Assembly: GCA_020636645.1 (NCBI GenBank) | Contig: JACJXO010000002.1 | Coordinates: forward strand, 62,001-126,000 | Direction: 5' to 3' | Source of the DNA: Chitinophagales bacterium | Lineage (GTDB): Bacteria; Bacteroidota; Bacteroidia; Chitinophagales; BACL12 | DNA: 64,000 bases | Shown here: one piece after another, positions 34,953 to 44,093 of the stretch | Position numbering within the stretch: position 1 is the first letter of the stretch | How the letters are laid out: each line of letters opens with the position of its first letter | Notes under the pieces: model-generated | What the model saw: the letters and a program-made list of their open reading frames with translations, nothing else | What the model was told of the DNA's origin: nothing | Database searches by the model: none | Program-made: the position numbers and the translations under genes

Positions 34953-35440
34953 CCCATATCCACTTGCATTAGAAAAATGATGGTTTGTTGTTGTCCGTTC
35001 TTCAGGGTACCGGACAGTTTAAAGATATACCTGCTTGGGCTTACCCCAAAGGGGTAGGTATGAGGTGTCTTGCTTTTTTCAATTCCTGGCGGCCAGAAAT
35101 CATCGCAGTATTGTCTGACAGCGTCCTGCATCTCTTTTTGTGAGACAGCAGGAAACACATCCAACGCAGCTTTTGGCAGGTCAGGCATTTCCAGGCTACC
35201 GTTGGGTTGTACCATATATGTGATATCAAACAACTGAGAGTACCCGTGTTTCCAGTTGCGCAGATCACAGTGCGGACCTTCGGCCATGACCGTCATGCTG
35301 GTTTCGGTCTGCACTTCCAGCCTGAATGTGTCATATTGGAGGCAGTACATACCCACTTCGCCCGGATCGGGAATGTGGATGATGGTATCTGCAGGTGGGC
35401 ACAACAGACGGGCCGTAAGATAAGCTGCAATCAGATGCAT
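34946..35440 (-). CDS. Hypothetical protein upstream of the deiminase
   Basis: 164 residues. The N terminus (MHLIAAYLTARLLCPPADT) could be a weak signal peptide. The body has scattered cysteines (LLC, MYC, HCDLRNW, QYCDDFWPPG) and a beta-strand-rich pattern. No family is recognised. The 7-bp overlap with the deiminase gene implies co-expression. It lies 29 bp after the phosphorylase gene of the beta-glucan locus, so read-through from that unit is possible. Confidence 0.6.
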   Translation of the reverse strand: MHLIAAYLTARLLCPPADTIIHIPDPGEVGMYCLQYDTFRLEVQTETSMTVMAEGPHCDLRNWKHGYSQLFDITYMVQPNGSLEMPDLPKAALDVFPAVSQKEMQDAVRQYCDDFWPPGIEKSKTPHTYPFGVSPSRYIFKLSGTLKNGQQQTIIFLMQVDMGC

Positions 35441-35469
35441 GCAACATCAAGGTAACAAGAAAAATAAAT

Positions 35470-38400
35470 TCAGGCAATGGCAGGTGCAATGAACACATCT
35501 ATGCAACTGATCTTACCTGATCTGCCAAAGATCTCCAGACTCCACTCCTGATCAAGTGTTGAGCCGGTTATCTCGTGTATATGCTGATGCACATCTGTGA
35601 TCATGATTCGGGGTGATTGTTCTGTCAGATGATAACAGATGCGGGTTCCGCAGAAAGTGAAAAGCAGTGTGGCGTCATCTGCTGTTGCAATGAATTCATT
35701 TTTTCTCAGCAGGCCGGGGTGGAACCGGATACAACCGTCTTGTACCACCAGGCCGAGTTCTCCGAAGCGACAGATGATATCTTCCTTCACCTGTCCGGTC
35801 ATACCGGGCTGCTGGGCACCTTTGTTGCCGGGAGTGTGTGAATAGGGATCGGTGGGGAAGGCACCATATACAGCAGGGGTCTTATTGAGCCCGATGCCTG
35901 CACGAATCTCATAGTAGTGTTCAATCAGCTTGCCTGTGGTAACGGCATCTGCAGCGATATCATAGGCTTTCAGAATGTTTTCCTGCACGGCCAGTAGCAA
36001 CTTGGACACCATATGCCAGTAGATGCAATTCAATCCTTCATATCCATAGAAGGTGCCTGACCTGCCGGTGAAACGATGGTGTTGAAATACAGATTCATAC
36101 AGGTTCAGAAGGTCAGATCTCTGGGCTTCATCCGGTTGCCACCCTGAGATCTTCAGGCAGTCTTCCAGTTTTTGTTCCAGGTGGTCAGCATTGGCTATGT
36201 CTTTATGGAAGTGCCAGTTGCCTGCAGCGTCTTTTGATACTATGGGTTGCCCGGGCAGAGCATCAAGCTGATGCAGCAAAGTTTCATGACCTTGTCCGGA
36301 AAAGGTATTCTTATGTATAAATGTTGGCAACTGCCTGTCAGGGTACAGTAAATAGCTGTACTGGTCTTCCCGGTACAGCGGGCTGTCTTTGAGTGCATCC
36401 AGCAAAAGGTGTGCTTCTTCGGGCAACAATCTGCCCGAACTGAGTGCTGCCACCTGACCTTCCAGCATCAGATACATGTGTTCAATGGTAACGGTGCCTG
36501 CATTTGTATCAACCTTCATCAGGTTGTATGCATGATACAGGTGATCACTGCGTTTGTTGGCGTGCAGTGTAACATCTATATAGGACAGTACGAGCTGGAG
36601 AAACTCATTCAGCTTTTTGTTATGCAGATTTGCGGTATAGCCTGACAGTCCGTTATATACCTGGCGATTGTAATGCTGTGCCGCATGACCCAGACGAGAC
36701 ATCATCTGCATGCGTTTCGCATCAGTGAAAGGCTTTTTGAGATCTGTTTCATGCTGCTGGAAGATGGCATGTAATTCTTCCAGCCATCCCTTCATTTCTG
36801 CTCCAACGGTCAATGTACCTGTTGCCGGATAGATGCCAAGTAAAAACTGTACATAGCGGCGCATATACTGCAGCGTGACCACAGACAGTCCGTTCCCCAC
36901 CAGGGCGTTGTTGGCATCATTCCATTCCGGACGCTGGGTGTTCAGCCAGATGCCACCTTCGTGTACATAATTGCTGAGTTTCGCCAGGAGCGGAAGCAGC
37001 AGTTTTTCTGCCAGGGTGGTATGAATGATACGCCCGTCACTGTCCCACAGCAGCTTGCCATCTGAACCGATCAGTTCAAAACGATTGTCAATACGGTCGG
37101 CTTCCTGCTGATCATAGTGAATGGTATCATGCGGATCCTGCAGCATGTTGTCAAATGGCAGGATGCGATACGGCACATTGGCAAAAGCATAGATCCTGTC
37201 ATCAAGGCCGAGCTGCAGTTTTCCCGGGTAGAACTGTTCAGAAGTTTCCAGCAGCTTGAGCAGATAGATGATCTGATGATCACTCCAATAGCCGATGTGC
37301 GACCAGGGATCGTTCGGGTCTGCGATCTCCCAGTCCATACCGTCGCGGTTGATCCGGTAAGGGTTATAGCCATCTGCCGTGGTCGCATTGAGGAAACGGG
37401 CAATCATGGCCGATGTGTACTCCGGAAAAGACCGGGCAAGGGCTTCCCAGTTCTGAAAGATGTCACGCCAGTTTCCTTCGTAGTCAAAAAGCTGCTCTCC
37501 GGTTTCTGTCTGGGTATGGATGTTGAATTCATTCCACGGGCGGCTCGGATCTCCATGTCTTCTGCTGAAGTACAGAGGCAGGTATTCCATGGCCAGCCGG
37601 TAAAGAGAAGGATGGATACGGCAGGCATCCAGCAGATATCGGCGGGGGATGGTTCGTTTTCCGTTGTGCAACCGGGTACGGTACACATGAGCTGCTTCTT
37701 TATTATGCTGTTCGAGATACTGCAGAAAATCTGCCGACCGCACCTCATATTGCTCTGTGAACACTCCACCCCTAAGGATATTGAACAGCACGTTTGACTG
37801 ATGTCTTGCTGTGCTCAGATGATCAGCAGAGTATTGAATACCATCTGCAGCTTGCAGCAGGGTGCGCAGCTGTTCCTGTCCGTTTGCTGTATCATTCAGC
37901 ACGGTTTGCCAAATATTCTGGTCGTTTCTGATGAGCTGTTGCAGGTTGATGACCTCGCCGGCACCCAGGCCAATGTCCAGCAGGATCAGCCATTCTTTCG
38001 TTTCACCGGGCTGTAATGTGACTCTGGTCTGCTTGATGAATGCACCGCGTTCTGCACGTATATCCTGCTCAGCATGAACCCGGCCTCCGGTAAGAAAACT
38101 GCGAATCTGACGACCGCATAACAGGGTGGTTGCATTTTCCAGCCCAAGGCTCCAGGCCACCGTAGCCCTCAGTGATTCACTGGGCTCAGGCTTATCAACG
38201 ATCTGGGCACTCAGAGAAAACACAGCCATTTCCGGATCAGATAACAGCTCATTTTTCCGGTATGCATCCACCAGATTACTGCGCCAGGTCTGAAGTCTTT
38301 CGCCCACATTCGCAGGCAGAATATTCTGTACGCCATCCAGTATATCCAGAGAGATCTCCTGATCACCCCGGTTGACCAAAGTGGCTGTTCTGACAATGCC

Positions 38401-38892
38401 AAAGCGATTGGAAAAAGACCATCCGTATTGAAAGCTGAGTTGGATGTCGTGATTCGTTTCTTCGAACAGGATCCTGTTTCCCAGTACACTTTTACTGATG
38501 CTGCGTTCTGAGTTGTAGCCTGGAAGGATATATCCTGCAAACGGCGACCATACATGCGTGTTGAAAGAAGAGTCGGTGTACCTGATATGGGTAACACTTC
38601 CGGTTACGGGTGCCAGATCTGTGATCTTGTCATCAGTATAGTAGGGAAAGATAGCTTGCTGTGAATTGATGCGTCCTGCAGTGATGCCGCCATTACTGGA
38701 CAGGAACATCCAGAGGTTGTTGTCGCTTACCAGGTTCATGAAGAAGGGGCGCATCTCATCATAGTGCCTGATGCAATAGAATTCTTCACCCTGCACCAGG
38801 ATCTTTTCCAGATGAGGTTCCGGTGTCCTGCGTGTTTCCTGCAATGTCATGGTTTCATTTCCTGCACTCTGCTCCTTCATGGATAGGGTCAT
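35470..38892 (-). CDS. Beta-1,3-glucan phosphorylase-like enzyme (GH149/GH94-related)
   Basis: 1140 residues, no signal peptide, so cytoplasmic. It has the layout of the large GH94-related phosphorylases: an N-terminal beta-sandwich (about 25-330, including SNNGGITAGRINSQQAIFPYYTDDK), a helical linker and an (alpha/alpha)6 barrel with FDYEGNWRDIFQNWEAL (the Asp of the RDxxQD-like catalytic site), GYNPYRINRDGMDWE and GGIWLNTQRPEWNDANNAL. The length and locus fit GH149 beta-1,3-oligoglucan phosphorylases better than cellobiose phosphorylase (about 800). It would release glucose-1-phosphate from imported beta-1,3-glucan chains. It overlaps the GH158-like gene by 4 bp in the MFS unit. Confidence 0.72.
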   Translation of the reverse strand: MTLSMKEQSAGNETMTLQETRRTPEPHLEKILVQGEEFYCIRHYDEMRPFFMNLVSDNNLWMFLSSNGGITAGRINSQQAIFPYYTDDKITDLAPVTGSVTHIRYTDSSFNTHVWSPFAGYILPGYNSERSISKSVLGNRILFEETNHDIQLSFQYGWSFSNRFGIVRTATLVNRGDQEISLDILDGVQNILPANVGERLQTWRSNLVDAYRKNELLSDPEMAVFSLSAQIVDKPEPSESLRATVAWSLGLENATTLLCGRQIRSFLTGGRVHAEQDIRAERGAFIKQTRVTLQPGETKEWLILLDIGLGAGEVINLQQLIRNDQNIWQTVLNDTANGQEQLRTLLQAADGIQYSADHLSTARHQSNVLFNILRGGVFTEQYEVRSADFLQYLEQHNKEAAHVYRTRLHNGKRTIPRRYLLDACRIHPSLYRLAMEYLPLYFSRRHGDPSRPWNEFNIHTQTETGEQLFDYEGNWRDIFQNWEALARSFPEYTSAMIARFLNATTADGYNPYRINRDGMDWEIADPNDPWSHIGYWSDHQIIYLLKLLETSEQFYPGKLQLGLDDRIYAFANVPYRILPFDNMLQDPHDTIHYDQQEADRIDNRFELIGSDGKLLWDSDGRIIHTTLAEKLLLPLLAKLSNYVHEGGIWLNTQRPEWNDANNALVGNGLSVVTLQYMRRYVQFLLGIYPATGTLTVGAEMKGWLEELHAIFQQHETDLKKPFTDAKRMQMMSRLGHAAQHYNRQVYNGLSGYTANLHNKKLNEFLQLVLSYIDVTLHANKRSDHLYHAYNLMKVDTNAGTVTIEHMYLMLEGQVAALSSGRLLPEEAHLLLDALKDSPLYREDQYSYLLYPDRQLPTFIHKNTFSGQGHETLLHQLDALPGQPIVSKDAAGNWHFHKDIANADHLEQKLEDCLKISGWQPDEAQRSDLLNLYESVFQHHRFTGRSGTFYGYEGLNCIYWHMVSKLLLAVQENILKAYDIAADAVTTGKLIEHYYEIRAGIGLNKTPAVYGAFPTDPYSHTPGNKGAQQPGMTGQVKEDIICRFGELGLVVQDGCIRFHPGLLRKNEFIATADDATLLFTFCGTRICYHLTEQSPRIMITDVHQHIHEITGSTLDQEWSLEIFGRSGKISCIDVFIAPAIA

Positions 38893-40184
38893 TTAATATA
38901 GAAAGGAATATTGGCATGCGCAGCATGGTCGTGTCCATCAAAAGCATACAGAAACAAACGGTATGCTCCGGGCTGGTTCGGAACCACCAGTTGTGTGGTT
39001 GCCTGATCAGGTGTTGATATCCAGCTGGTAATGACAGGCGGAGTGGTTTCAAAATCACCGCCATCCCCCAGGTCTGTACTTTCCGGCATAATGATCCATT
39101 GGAATTGAAGCTGATCACCATCGGCATCTCTGATGGCAGAAAATGCTTCTGCCGTATCGCCCGGATGCAGAAAAATATCACTGCCGGGGGCCATGCCGTT
39201 CAGTCTTACAGAATCTATTGCAGGACTGGTGTTTTCAGGCCAGGTGTTGTTCCATATGAAATGCATGGCATCTATCGCTGCCGTTTCTTTTCCGTCTTCC
39301 ATGTAGAGTCCGTACCAGGTGGGTGTGCGTTCCTGTTTTTGTCCCCACAAAAAAATGAATGCACCCAGACAACGGTCCAGTTCCGGAACGATACCGGTTT
39401 GGTAACGTTCCAGTATGTAGTTGGCTTTTACGGTACTGTTGTTCTCTACCGGTGCACCCCAGGAGGTTTCCTGCACCTCCCAGTGACCGGTAGCTCCCCA
39501 TTCAGTTACCAGATATGGTCCGGTCCAGCCGGATTCTCTGATGCGCTGCGGCAGGTTGATGATATCTGCATACATCTGGATGCTGAGCAGATCCAGATCA
39601 GGCGCACGCTCGCGAATATCTTTGACCAGATCTGCGCTGATACCGGCCAGTGAGGTAGTGGTCAGGTGATTCGGATCCACTTCATGTATCATGCGGCTGA
39701 TATCGTTGACCGCATTCCAGACATTCGGATTGGTAGCACGCAGATTCAGTTCATTGCCTATGCCCCATATCAACAGAGCGGGATGATCTTTGAGGGCGAT
39801 GACCTGCTGCCTGACATCATTCAGCTGTTGCTGCACCACAACGGGGTCATTGTAATCAAACCCATGTCTCTCACGGGCGATATCAATACCCATCACCACT
39901 TTGATGCCATATGAATGTGCTTCATCCAGGATGTCAATGGCTGACCGCACTCCGTTATCTGTACGCCAGGTGCGGAAAGTATTTCCTCCGTGTTCTGCCA
40001 GTTCAGCAATACTGCCAAATTCCAGACCTGCTCCTTTGATGGTATAGGGTGCCCCGTCCACCAAAAGTTCATAGCTGTTACCTTCCTGCCTGATGGATAC
40101 CTGTTCAGGTAAACTCTGGGCATCTGTTTGCCGGCATGACATTAATACAGACAATGAAATAATATATAATGATCTTGATATCAT
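38889..40184 (-). CDS. GH158/GH2-TIM-barrel-like glycoside hydrolase lipoprotein
   Basis: 431 residues with lipobox SVLMSC (Cys17). TIM barrel about 45-305: acid/base Glu145 in LLIWGIGNELN and nucleophile Glu228 in YLVTEWGATGHWE, 83 residues apart. A C-terminal Ig-like module follows (about 325-431, RDADGDQLQFQWIIMPES). The layout fits GH158 endo-beta-1,3-glucanases of Bacteroidota, though the GH2 TIM-barrel family is also close. Probably cuts oligosaccharides at the periplasmic or outer-membrane face. It is paralogous to 50074-51420 and coupled to the permease and phosphorylase genes by 4-bp overlaps on both sides. Confidence 0.78.
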   Translation of the reverse strand: MISRSLYIISLSVLMSCRQTDAQSLPEQVSIRQEGNSYELLVDGAPYTIKGAGLEFGSIAELAEHGGNTFRTWRTDNGVRSAIDILDEAHSYGIKVVMGIDIARERHGFDYNDPVVVQQQLNDVRQQVIALKDHPALLIWGIGNELNLRATNPNVWNAVNDISRMIHEVDPNHLTTTSLAGISADLVKDIRERAPDLDLLSIQMYADIINLPQRIRESGWTGPYLVTEWGATGHWEVQETSWGAPVENNSTVKANYILERYQTGIVPELDRCLGAFIFLWGQKQERTPTWYGLYMEDGKETAAIDAMHFIWNNTWPENTSPAIDSVRLNGMAPGSDIFLHPGDTAEAFSAIRDADGDQLQFQWIIMPESTDLGDGGDFETTPPVITSWISTPDQATTQLVVPNQPGAYRLFLYAFDGHDHAAHANIPFYIK

Positions 40185-41779
40185 GATCTCACCAGCTCTT
40201 TCTCCAGTGCTTCCAGGCTTTTGCCTTTGGTTTCAGGAACATAACGCCAGATGAACAGGAAACCCAGCAAAGCGAATACACCGTAAATGAAGAAGGTGGT
40301 TGCACTGCCCAGCTTTTCCAGCTCCCAGGGAAACACCAGTTGTACAATAAAACTCACAGCACTGTTGATCAGTCCTACAAAGGAAATAGCCAGCCCGCGA
40401 ATTCGGTTGGGAAACAATTCAGAGAACAATACCCACATGACCGGTCCAATGGAAATAGCAAAGGATGCCACGAAGCCCAGAATACCTATCAGGATCAGAA
40501 CCGGATTGATATGCAGGGCTGCATTGGAAAGTGTACTGCCATGTTCAGAGTAAAATGCAGTACCAAGCTGTTGTTCTGCTGCTTCCCGAAAAGCCTGTTC
40601 ATCAGGGTAGGAATGATCATATAAAGCAGAGATGGATGCCTGATCTGCGGTAATGCCTGTTTTGGCAAACGCAGCTTCTGACAGGGAATATTCTGCAGCA
40701 CGAAATCCGTAAGACAACAGGAACATGGACACCACAATTCCGGCCACACCCACGATGAGCAGCGGCTTGCGGCCAAACCTGTCTATGAACAGAATGGCCA
40801 GAACAGTGAATACCAGATTGGTTATACCTACCAGAATGGCCTGGACGAAAGAAGCATCTGTGCCGATGCCTGATTGTTCAAATATCATGGGTGCATAAAA
40901 GAATACGGAATTGATACCTGTGATCTGTTGCAGTACAGCTACTACTATGCCGATGGTGATGACCAGGCGCAATGCCGGTTTGAACAGGTCAGCTACGCCT
41001 GCCTGTTTGCTGTGTTCTTTTTTACTTTCTTCTTCGATGCTCTGACGGATCTCTGCCATTTCGCGATCTGCTGTTTCGGCATTGGAGAATCGGGTCATGA
41101 TCTTTTTGGCTTCTTCGAATCGACCCTTCAGGATAAGCCACCGCGGACTTTTCGGTACAAGAAATAGTCCGAAGAAGTACAGCACAGCAGGCAATGTTTC
41201 CAACCCGAGCATCCAGCGCCAGGGCTCGGTATCAATATGTGCCTTTTTTACCCATGCAGCATCAGACTGGCTGTAACGCAGAATCAGGTAATTGGTGAAG
41301 AATGCCAGGGAAATTCCGATCACGATATTGAGCTGGTTGAATGAGACCATGCGGCCACGCATTTCGGGCGGACTGATCTCTGCAATGTACATAGGTGCAA
41401 TAATGAGCGAAGCACCCACACCAAAACCACCAATCATGCGGAAGATGACCAGCGACACAAAGTCAGGAGCCAGGGCAGAGCCGATGGCCGATATCGCATA
41501 TAAAATAGCAGCATAGGTAAGCACCTTCTTCCTGCCGATGCGGTTACTCAAAGGTCCGCTTACCATCATGGCCAGCGTTGAGGTAAGGGTAAGTGAACTG
41601 ACAGACCATCCTAGCTGGATCTTGGTCAGTTCAAATTTCGTTTCGATGAAACCCACCACACCGGAAATGACCGATGCGTCGAATCCCATGAGCAGTCCGC
41701 CAAGGGCTACGATGAGGGCTATCAGCATCAGGCGATAGTTGCCTGTGCTGATGGGTTGTTCGTTCACAGGTGCTGCCAT
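40181..41779 (-). CDS. Sugar porter family MFS transporter
   Basis: 532 residues, 12 membrane helices. Sugar-porter signatures are complete: GFDASVISG in helix 1, RIGRKKV, PESPRWL-like PKSPRWLILKGR, QQITGINSVFFYAPMIF, DRFGRKPLL and PETKGKSLEALE. The loop between helices 9 and 10 is enlarged (about 365-425, periplasmic), unlike E. coli XylE/GalP. It should import glucose or short beta-glucans by proton symport, placing the phosphorylase and GH158-like gene downstream in one unit. A putative operator (41789-41805) lies 10 bp before its start. Confidence 0.92.
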   Translation of the reverse strand: MAAPVNEQPISTGNYRLMLIALIVALGGLLMGFDASVISGVVGFIETKFELTKIQLGWSVSSLTLTSTLAMMVSGPLSNRIGRKKVLTYAAILYAISAIGSALAPDFVSLVIFRMIGGFGVGASLIIAPMYIAEISPPEMRGRMVSFNQLNIVIGISLAFFTNYLILRYSQSDAAWVKKAHIDTEPWRWMLGLETLPAVLYFFGLFLVPKSPRWLILKGRFEEAKKIMTRFSNAETADREMAEIRQSIEEESKKEHSKQAGVADLFKPALRLVITIGIVVAVLQQITGINSVFFYAPMIFEQSGIGTDASFVQAILVGITNLVFTVLAILFIDRFGRKPLLIVGVAGIVVSMFLLSYGFRAAEYSLSEAAFAKTGITADQASISALYDHSYPDEQAFREAAEQQLGTAFYSEHGSTLSNAALHINPVLILIGILGFVASFAISIGPVMWVLFSELFPNRIRGLAISFVGLINSAVSFIVQLVFPWELEKLGSATTFFIYGVFALLGFLFIWRYVPETKGKSLEALEKELVRS

Positions 41780-41788
41780 AAGTAGCTT

Positions 41789-41805
41789 TTTGTAAAAATA
41801 ACTAT
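41789..41805. promoter_or_regulatory. Putative Nudix-regulator operator 1 (MFS unit)
   Basis: TTTGTAA-AAA-TAACTAT, an imperfect 7-3-7 palindrome within 26 bp of the MFS start. The flank AGTAGCTTTTTGTAAAAAT is identical over 18 of 19 bases to the flank of operator 3 at 52176-52192, 10 kb away, which is hard to explain by chance. Confidence 0.55.
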
Positions 41806-41827
41806 AAGTAGGAATTTTCCTACTTAT
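41804..41827. repeat. 24-bp perfect palindrome between GH30 and MFS genes
   Basis: ATAAGTAGGAA (41804-41814), TT, TTCCTACTTAT (41817-41827): 11-bp arms with a 2-base centre, between the GH30 stop and the MFS start. It overlaps the end of operator 1 by two bases. It could be a second regulator site or a transcript end for the upstream unit; the T-poor downstream side makes a terminator less likely. Confidence 0.7.
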
Positions 41828-41838
41828 TGCACAAAAAA

Positions 41839-43266
41839 CTACCGGAGTATGCAGGTTTGAATGGCATGGGCGGGAATGGCCATTTTAGCAGATTCCTGAC
41901 CGGTTTGAAGCTGGTAGGAGATCGGCAGATCGCTTTTGTTCATGACCACTACGGTAAGGCTGCCATCCGGATGCAGGTAAGCGGTGGTAAGCAGATCACT
42001 GTGATTGGTACCGGCTGCAACCCGTACTGCACCGGGTCTTATAAAACGGGAAAAATGCCCCAGGTAGTAATAGGCCGGGGTCAGCAGCAAGGTGTCTGAT
42101 GCTACATCTGCGTGGATCGGAGCAAAGCAGTAATTGCCCACATGGTTAGGGCCGCCATACATATTGAGCATCAGGTTCCAGTCGGTCCAGGCAGTGGTAC
42201 CATGGTTGAAGTCTTCTATGACAGCTTCGCCATATCGTTCGGCATGTGCCCAGCTACCCAGATATTCGCGTCTGAACAGCTCATTACATCCTTCAGTAAA
42301 GACCAATGCTTTATCGGAGAATGAGCTGTTCACCAGGCCCACATTCTCAAACATGGGCTCACCACCGGCCCAGGTCTCATACCAGTGAAAACCAACCCCC
42401 CACACATATGCAGAAGCTTCCGGATCGTTCAGGATGGTAGCAGCTCTTTGGAACAGCAGGTCACGGTTGTGATCCCACACGATCAGCTTCTTATCATCCA
42501 TACCTGCTGCATGTAATGCCGGCCCCAGATGATCACGAACAAAATCACGTTCTTCTTCGGCGATATAGATACAGGATTCCCAGCGTTGCACAGCCATGGG
42601 TTCATTTTGTACCGTCAGACCCCATACCGGAAAGCCGGCTGCTTCATATTCCTGAATGAAACGTATATAATAATTGGCCCAGGCAGTACGGTATTCAGGC
42701 AACAAACTTCCGCCGTGCAGCATATCCTTGTTCGTCTTCATGAAGGCCGGCGGACTCCAGGGGCTTGCGTACAGCAACAGGTCCTTACCTGCAACAGACT
42801 GTATATGCTGCAGCAGGGGAAAACGATAGGTCCGGTCATGATCAATGGAAAAGGTCTGCAGAGTACTGTCGCCTTCGGTAATGTAAGTATAACTTTCGGG
42901 CGAGAAATCACAGCTGTGTACAGGCACTCTGATCAGGTTGTATCCAAGCCCGTTTTTTTGATCAAAGCAGGCTTGTATGAATGCAGCACGTGTACTTTCA
43001 CTGAGTGAATCATAGACCACAGCAACAGCGTCTGTTACAGCACCGCCCATACCGGTATGTACCTGAAAACGATGAGTAGTATCTGCAAAGACCACTCTTT
43101 CTGATTCGAGTGGCTGGACAGATCCTGCAGTGGGTATATCATCCAGCTGCTGCAACAGATGTTCGTTGCCCCTGGCGGTTTCATAGACCTGCCAGGTGTT
43201 CTTGTGCTGGGCGTGTACCTGAAGCACACACAGCCATACTACTGCAAGCAGGAAAAATTTTCTCAT
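41839..43266 (-). CDS. GH30 family hydrolase (endo-beta-1,6-glucanase-like)
   Basis: 475 residues with signal peptide (MRKFFLLAVVWLCVLQVHAQ). The GH30 core has GMGGAVTDAVA, YNLIRVPVHSCDFS, SPWSPPAFMKTNKDMLHGG, the acid/base Glu in WGLTVQNEPMAVQRWESC, and the nucleophile in ALVFTEGCNELF. A C-terminal beta-sandwich (about 395-475) carries GTNHSDLLTTAYLHPDGSLTVVVMNKSD. GH30 subfamily 1/3 members hydrolyse beta-1,6-glucan; together with GH16 it would handle the beta-1,6 side branches of laminarin. It ends the six-gene unit that starts at 50002, overlapping GH16 by 4 bp. Confidence 0.9.
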   Translation of the reverse strand: MRKFFLLAVVWLCVLQVHAQHKNTWQVYETARGNEHLLQQLDDIPTAGSVQPLESERVVFADTTHRFQVHTGMGGAVTDAVAVVYDSLSESTRAAFIQACFDQKNGLGYNLIRVPVHSCDFSPESYTYITEGDSTLQTFSIDHDRTYRFPLLQHIQSVAGKDLLLYASPWSPPAFMKTNKDMLHGGSLLPEYRTAWANYYIRFIQEYEAAGFPVWGLTVQNEPMAVQRWESCIYIAEEERDFVRDHLGPALHAAGMDDKKLIVWDHNRDLLFQRAATILNDPEASAYVWGVGFHWYETWAGGEPMFENVGLVNSSFSDKALVFTEGCNELFRREYLGSWAHAERYGEAVIEDFNHGTTAWTDWNLMLNMYGGPNHVGNYCFAPIHADVASDTLLLTPAYYYLGHFSRFIRPGAVRVAAGTNHSDLLTTAYLHPDGSLTVVVMNKSDLPISYQLQTGQESAKMAIPAHAIQTCILR

Positions 43267-44093
43267 TCTGCCTGATAGCTGAAGGAACGTATCACGACCT
43301 CATGCTCCAGGCCATCAGACGGACCGGCACTTATCCAGGTCATGATCCAGAAATTGATACGTGCATTGGTGGTTTCGCCGGGTGCAGGAATGATGATGGG
43401 GTCTGAAGAGATACCGTTCTCATTCTTGACGCGAGGGGGATTGTCCAGATCAAAAAACCAGGAAGCAATGAGGTTATCAGGGTTGATACCTTCGCCGGAA
43501 TAACTGTTCCAGACGATGATGCTATCGGTCCAAAGAAAAGAATGCGTACTCACACCTACCAGACTTCCGTCAGGTGTGTCAGCGTCGTAGGTACGTTCCG
43601 GATAATACGGTCCAAAGTTGAGGGGTTGAACAGAATAATGCAGTGTCTCTTCGGCCTCTGCATTTCCCCATTTGGCAAATTCAATATCGATCTCGCTGTT
43701 GCCATCGGTTTGAAAGGTATTGTTATCCCAGGTGAATAATCCCAATACAATGTTCTCCGGAATATTCTGAAGATCTCCCTGCACCACCCAGGTATAAGTT
43801 CCGTAACCCATGGTATCACGGCTCACTACTTCAGAAGAATACCAGCGGCCGTCGTGCTCAGAAATGTGCATATGCAGATAACCATTTTCATCTACCCAGA
43901 CATCTTCGTAACGACCGGAGAAATAGTTCGGGCCAGGACCCATGACACTGTTTTCAAAGATCTTGACATCCCAGAGGTAGCCTGAGAAATTCACTTCGTC
44001 GCCCTGACGTCCCAGCACATCTTCCGGATCAGATTGCGAACAGGACAGACTTAAGGAGATCAGGAACAGACCTGCTATATGTGTTGCTTTCAT
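43263..44093 (-). CDS. GH16 family lipoprotein (beta-glucanase-like)
   Basis: 276 residues with lipobox LSLSC (Cys18). The GH16 catalytic motif is NSEIDIEFAKWG: nucleophile and acid/base glutamates in EIDIE, without the extra Met bulge of typical laminarinases. Other family blocks are GYGTYTWVVQGD, SWFFDLDN and a final beta strand. The branch cannot be resolved; it may prefer an unusual beta-glucan or act as a glycan binder with hydrolase activity. Located on the lipid-anchored surface between the CBM9-like lipoprotein and GH30; both overlaps are 4 bp. Confidence 0.88.
   Translation of the reverse strand: MKATHIAGLFLISLSLSCSQSDPEDVLGRQGDEVNFSGYLWDVKIFENSVMGPGPNYFSGRYEDVWVDENGYLHMHISEHDGRWYSSEVVSRDTMGYGTYTWVVQGDLQNIPENIVLGLFTWDNNTFQTDGNSEIDIEFAKWGNAEAEETLHYSVQPLNFGPYYPERTYDADTPDGSLVGVSTHSFLWTDSIIVWNSYSGEGINPDNLIASWFFDLDNPPRVKNENGISSDPIIIPAPGETTNARINFWIMTWISAGPSDGLEHEVVIRSFSYQAE

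Noticed and set aside
35470..38892. Cellobiose phosphorylase (classical GH94)
   Set aside because: The protein is about 340 residues longer than classical GH94 enzymes and the locus is built for beta-1,3/1,6-glucan, so GH149-type is preferred.
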